Notes under the pieces: generated by a model
The model's database searches: none
What the model was told of the DNA's origin: nothing
What the model saw: the letters and a program-made list of their open reading frames with translations, nothing else
Shown here: positions 31,246-33,847 of the stretch, piece by piece
How positions within the stretch are numbered: the stretch's first letter is position 1
Layout: each line of letters starts with the position of its first letter
From: Bacteroidota bacterium
GTDB taxonomy: Bacteria; Bacteroidota; Bacteroidia; Flavobacteriales_F; PHOS-HE28
Reading direction: 5' to 3'
Assembly (NCBI GenBank): GCA_023418095.1
Contig: JAEZDL010000120.1
Coordinates: 1-33,847 of the forward strand
Length of the DNA stretch: 33,847 nt
Translations under genes and position numbers: made by a program

Positions 31246-32476
31246 ATCTCCAGCGCTCCAGCAGACTCGCACCGAGCAGAAGTATCAACGGCACTGCGGG
31301 GTTCTTGAAACGCGCATCAGCTGTTGAGATCGCAGCGGAAAAGATCAGGAAAAGGACGATCACGATCAGGAGCCATTGTTCCCAACGAAGGTCCCGGATC
31401 CGGATCACGGCGATCACGCAGATCACCGCCATGACGATCGAAAAGAGGATCGATAGAACGAGCAATGCGTGGTACACGAGCGGGGATCCGCCGAAGAGCA
31501 TTGTGATGTGTCCGCGGCCTGGAGCAAGCATGATCCTCGCGGCTTTTCCTGTCTGCACCAGGATCCAATCGGCAGGGTGTTCCATGAAGACCGTACGCGT
31601 TCGTTCCGTGATCACCTTGAAATAATTCCGGAAGCTTTCACGATCCGTCCAATCGGTCGCTTCGGCAAGTTCCCGCAGGCCGCGCTTGAATTCCTGTGCT
31701 TCCTGCGGATCGGTCATCGCGAGCACATCCGGTACATGGAAATGTGAAGCGACCACACTTCCGCTGTCTGAAATGCGAGGACGGCCATCGATCGCACGGT
31801 CCCGCATGATCCAGGGAACCATCAAGGCGATCAACAGAACGATCCCGGCGATCGCTTTCATCCTTCGGAATTCAGGCCGGAAGAGGAGCAGAACAGGTGG
31901 GATCATCGCCACGAAGAAGCCGTTCGGGCGCAGGTAGGCGAGTGAAGCTAGCACGATCGTCAGCATAACAAGCCCGGGCCATGTGCGTGTTCGCATCGCA
32001 AGGAATACGGATAGCAATAGGAGGAATGAGAAGATCGATTCGGTGAGCAGGCTTCCCGAAAGGATGATGTCGATCGGTTCGATCGCGATCAACAGCAGCA
32101 GGATCAGTACGGTGCGGTCGCTTTTCAAGCGAAGTTCGCGGCAGATCAGCAATAGCAGCGGGATCTTTGCGGCCGAGAGAAAAGCCTGAAAGAGCAACAG
32201 CGCATTCGTGGAATTGAAAAGGTGGATCAGGAATGGATAGCCCGGCATGCGCGTGGTCTCCGGAATGTCCAAGGGATGGAACATCGAGAAAACGCCGTTA
32301 TCGATCCCTTTCGCAAGAGCGATGTACAACTCACCGTCGGGATGGATCGGCATGCCGATGGAACGGAGATGAAAGAAGAACGCGATGCGGAACAGGAGTG
32401 CGATCGAAAAGATCACCCACACTTCCGGTGGAAGCAGGATGGATCCCGATCGGAGCCGGTCGCCGAGGCCGCACAT
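31205..32476 (-). CDS. Membrane glycosyltransferase, family 39-like (GT-C fold)
   Basis: A 423-residue polytopic membrane protein with about ten hydrophobic helices. The first loop after helix 1 contains HPDGELYIALAKG, with the Asp-Gly-Glu expected at the catalytic site of GT-C enzymes of the ArnT/PMT group, which take sugars from polyprenyl-phosphate donors. TRMPGYPFLIHLF and SGSLLTESIFSFLLLL also fit this superfamily. The soluble stretch ~225-315 contains Arg and Trp-rich helices. I chose the ATG at 32476, 16 bases after the pgk stop; the frame from 32566 would overlap pgk. Acceptor and sugar are unknown; roles in glycosylating lipids or surface proteins are possible. Confidence 0.8.
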   Translation of the reverse strand: MCGLGDRLRSGSILLPPEVWVIFSIALLFRIAFFFHLRSIGMPIHPDGELYIALAKGIDNGVFSMFHPLDIPETTRMPGYPFLIHLFNSTNALLLFQAFLSAAKIPLLLLICRELRLKSDRTVLILLLLIAIEPIDIILSGSLLTESIFSFLLLLSVFLAMRTRTWPGLVMLTIVLASLAYLRPNGFFVAMIPPVLLLFRPEFRRMKAIAGIVLLIALMVPWIMRDRAIDGRPRISDSGSVVASHFHVPDVLAMTDPQEAQEFKRGLRELAEATDWTDRESFRNYFKVITERTRTVFMEHPADWILVQTGKAARIMLAPGRGHITMLFGGSPLVYHALLVLSILFSIVMAVICVIAVIRIRDLRWEQWLLIVIVLFLIFSAAISTADARFKNPAVPLILLLGASLLERWRSTDPDDAPASRSS

Positions 32477-32492
32477 GCAGCCAAGTAAAGCA

Positions 32493-33689
32493 TCATTTCG
32501 CCGACCTGATCGCAGCGATGCCCGGCAATTCCTTTCCCTCGAGATATTCCAGCATCGCCCCGCCACCGGTGCTTACATAACCGATGCGATCGGAAAGATC
32601 GAACTGGTTCACGGCGGCCACTGAATCACCCCCGCCCACCAGGCTGAACGCACCTTTGTCCGTGGCCTCTGCGACCGCTTCCGCGATCTGCCGCGTGCCG
32701 CGCTGGAAAGGTTTCATCTCGAACACACCCATCGGTCCGTTCCAAAGGATCGTGCGGCATTTCAGGATCGCGGACCTGAACTTTTCGATCGTTGCCGGAC
32801 CGATATCCAATCCCATCCATCCATCCGGGATCGAATTGGAAGGACATTCATCCGTGTTCGCACTTTCGGAGAAGGAATCAGCGACCACCGCATCGATCGG
32901 CAGATGCACTTCAACGCCAAGTTCCTTCGCTTTTTCGAGGATCGAACTCGCAGTTCCCAGGTGATCGTCCTCGACGAGCGATGATCCGATCTGTCCGCCT
33001 TGTGCCTTCAGGAAAGTGAACGCCATGCCACCACCGATGATCACGTGATCGCACTTGCCGAGCAGGTTCTCAAGCACTTCGATCTTGCTGCTCACTTTCG
33101 CTCCGCCAACGATCGCCATCAATGGTTTTTCAGGATGCTCGAGAACGCGGCCGATGCTCTTCAATTCACCATCGATCAGGTAACCGAACAAGCGGGCGTT
33201 CGGAAAGAACTTCGCTACGATCGTTGTGCTGGCATGCGCGCGATGCGCCGTGCCGAACGCATCGTTCACATAAACATCACCGAGTGAAGCGAGCTTTTTG
33301 CTGAATTCCTCATCACCAGCTTCTTCCTCCGGATGGAAGCGCAAATTCTCGAGAAGAAGAACTTCACCTTTCTTCAATTCCGCTGCCTTCGCCTTCGCAT
33401 CATCACCCACACAATCAGTGGCGAATTTCACCGGAACGTTCAGGAGCTCTTCCAAATGTGCGGCGATCGGTCGAAGGCTCATCGCATCGTTGTGTTTGCC
33501 CTTGGGCCGGCCGAGGTGGCTCATGAGGATCACGCTTCCGCCGTCGCTAAGGATCTTCTTCACCGTTGGGATGATCGCGCGGGTGCGGTTATCGTCGGTC
33601 ACTTTTCGATCGGCATCCAGCGGAACGTTGAGGTCCACGCGTACAAGGGCCTTCTTTCCAGCGAACGAGAAATTGTCCATGCTCAACAT
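32493..33689 (-). CDS. pgk: Phosphoglycerate kinase
   Basis: Pgk makes ATP from 1,3-bisphosphoglycerate in glycolysis. The 398-residue protein has the N-domain motif KKALVRVDLNVPLD, the substrate-Arg block MSHLGRPKG, the hinge and nucleotide motifs VGGAKVSSKIEVLENLL and GGGMAFTFLKAQG, and the end motif SLVGGGDSVAAVNQF. The start could be M1 (33689) or M4 (33680). It is complete and is followed by the membrane glycosyltransferase on the same strand. Confidence 0.97.
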   Translation of the reverse strand: MLSMDNFSFAGKKALVRVDLNVPLDADRKVTDDNRTRAIIPTVKKILSDGGSVILMSHLGRPKGKHNDAMSLRPIAAHLEELLNVPVKFATDCVGDDAKAKAAELKKGEVLLLENLRFHPEEEAGDEEFSKKLASLGDVYVNDAFGTAHRAHASTTIVAKFFPNARLFGYLIDGELKSIGRVLEHPEKPLMAIVGGAKVSSKIEVLENLLGKCDHVIIGGGMAFTFLKAQGGQIGSSLVEDDHLGTASSILEKAKELGVEVHLPIDAVVADSFSESANTDECPSNSIPDGWMGLDIGPATIEKFRSAILKCRTILWNGPMGVFEMKPFQRGTRQIAEAVAEATDKGAFSLVGGGDSVAAVNQFDLSDRIGYVSTGGGAMLEYLEGKELPGIAAIRSAK

Positions 33690-33772
33690 GCGTGATGTGG
33701 CGCGGCGATGGTACGCCGCTGCGATCGGGGTGCGAATTTAGGGCTTCGATCGGGGGCACGCCAGCTGCGGAT

Positions 33773-33780
33773 TACCTTCG
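33773..33780 (+). promoter_or_regulatory. Putative -7-like box before holB
   Basis: TACCTTCG resembles TAnnTTTG with one mismatch. It ends only 4 bases before the ATG at 33785, so if it is used the transcript would be leaderless or the true start lies further downstream. Confidence 0.35.
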
Positions 33781-33784
33781 CGCG

Positions 33785-33847
33785 ATGCGTTTCTCGAAGG
33801 TGATCGGCCATGCGGAGTTGAAGGCGAAGTTGATCGGCAACATCCGT
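33785..33847 (+). CDS. holB: Probable DNA polymerase III subunit delta', N-terminal fragment
   Basis: Twenty-one codons run to the edge of the window and translate to MRFSKVIGHAELKAKLIGNI plus Arg. The pattern M-x-F-x-x-V/I-I-G-x-x-x-x-K-x-x-L is the usual opening of clamp-loader AAA+ subunits, particularly delta' (HolB), in this phylum. DnaX or another AAA+ ATPase opens in a similar way, so the call is tentative. The rest of the gene is outside the window. Confidence 0.55.
   Translation, partial: MRFSKVIGHAELKAKLIGNIR

Overview
The window looks like chromosomal DNA of an uncultured or little-studied member of the Bacteroidota, most likely Flavobacteriales. The reasons are several secreted proteins ending in type IX secretion (T9SS) C-terminal domains, the gene orders acpP-fabF-rnc-IPExxxVDY-pyk and ileS-dksA-like-lspA, a DksA-like protein with the single-Cys finger usual in this phylum, -7 promoter boxes of the TAnnTTTG kind, and almost no Shine-Dalgarno sequences. 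No tRNA, rRNA, CRISPR array, transposase or phage gene was seen.

Layout. 1-6.2 kb: a PfkB-type sugar kinase, uvrC (reverse), a T9SS-exported protein with a strong terminator, a CvpA-like membrane protein, a small unknown protein, a lipoprotein and a secreted cyclophilin. 6.2-8.7 kb: pheS, a patch of degenerate dispersed repeats, then a geranylgeranyl-reductase-family flavoprotein (ggr). 8.8-13.3 kb: two large T9SS proteins. Between them lie a copy of the last 45 bp of pyk and a copy of the last 151 bp of ggr. 13.3-17.7 kb (reverse): the operon acpP, fabF, rnc, IPExxxVDY, pyk. 17.9-22.8 kb: purN, marC, two more T9SS proteins and rnhA. 22.9-28.4 kb: ileS, a DksA/TraR protein with a long histone H1-like N-terminus, and lspA. 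28.4-33.8 kb: asd, a lamin-tail-domain secreted protein, a membrane glycosyltransferase and pgk, ending with the first 21 codons of a probable holB.

Most genes are housekeeping: translation (pheS, ileS), lipid synthesis (acpP, fabF, ggr), glycolysis (pyk, pgk), purine and amino-acid synthesis (purN, asd), DNA repair and replication (uvrC, rnhA, holB) and lipoprotein maturation (lspA). Interleaved one at a time are five T9SS cargo proteins and one related secreted protein. No T9SS machinery gene is present.

The most interesting structure is the ggr-pyk interval. The nested gene-tail copies look like the scar of a recombination that put a second, unrelated secreted-protein gene into a slot that a relative fills with another cargo gene. 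Other points worth attention are a strong excess of GATC in coding and non-coding DNA, a palindromic dispersed element read in frame inside ileS, the H1-like/DksA fusion, and convergent gene pairs with virtually no spacing. I found no clear undescribed multi-gene system such as a defence or biosynthetic locus.
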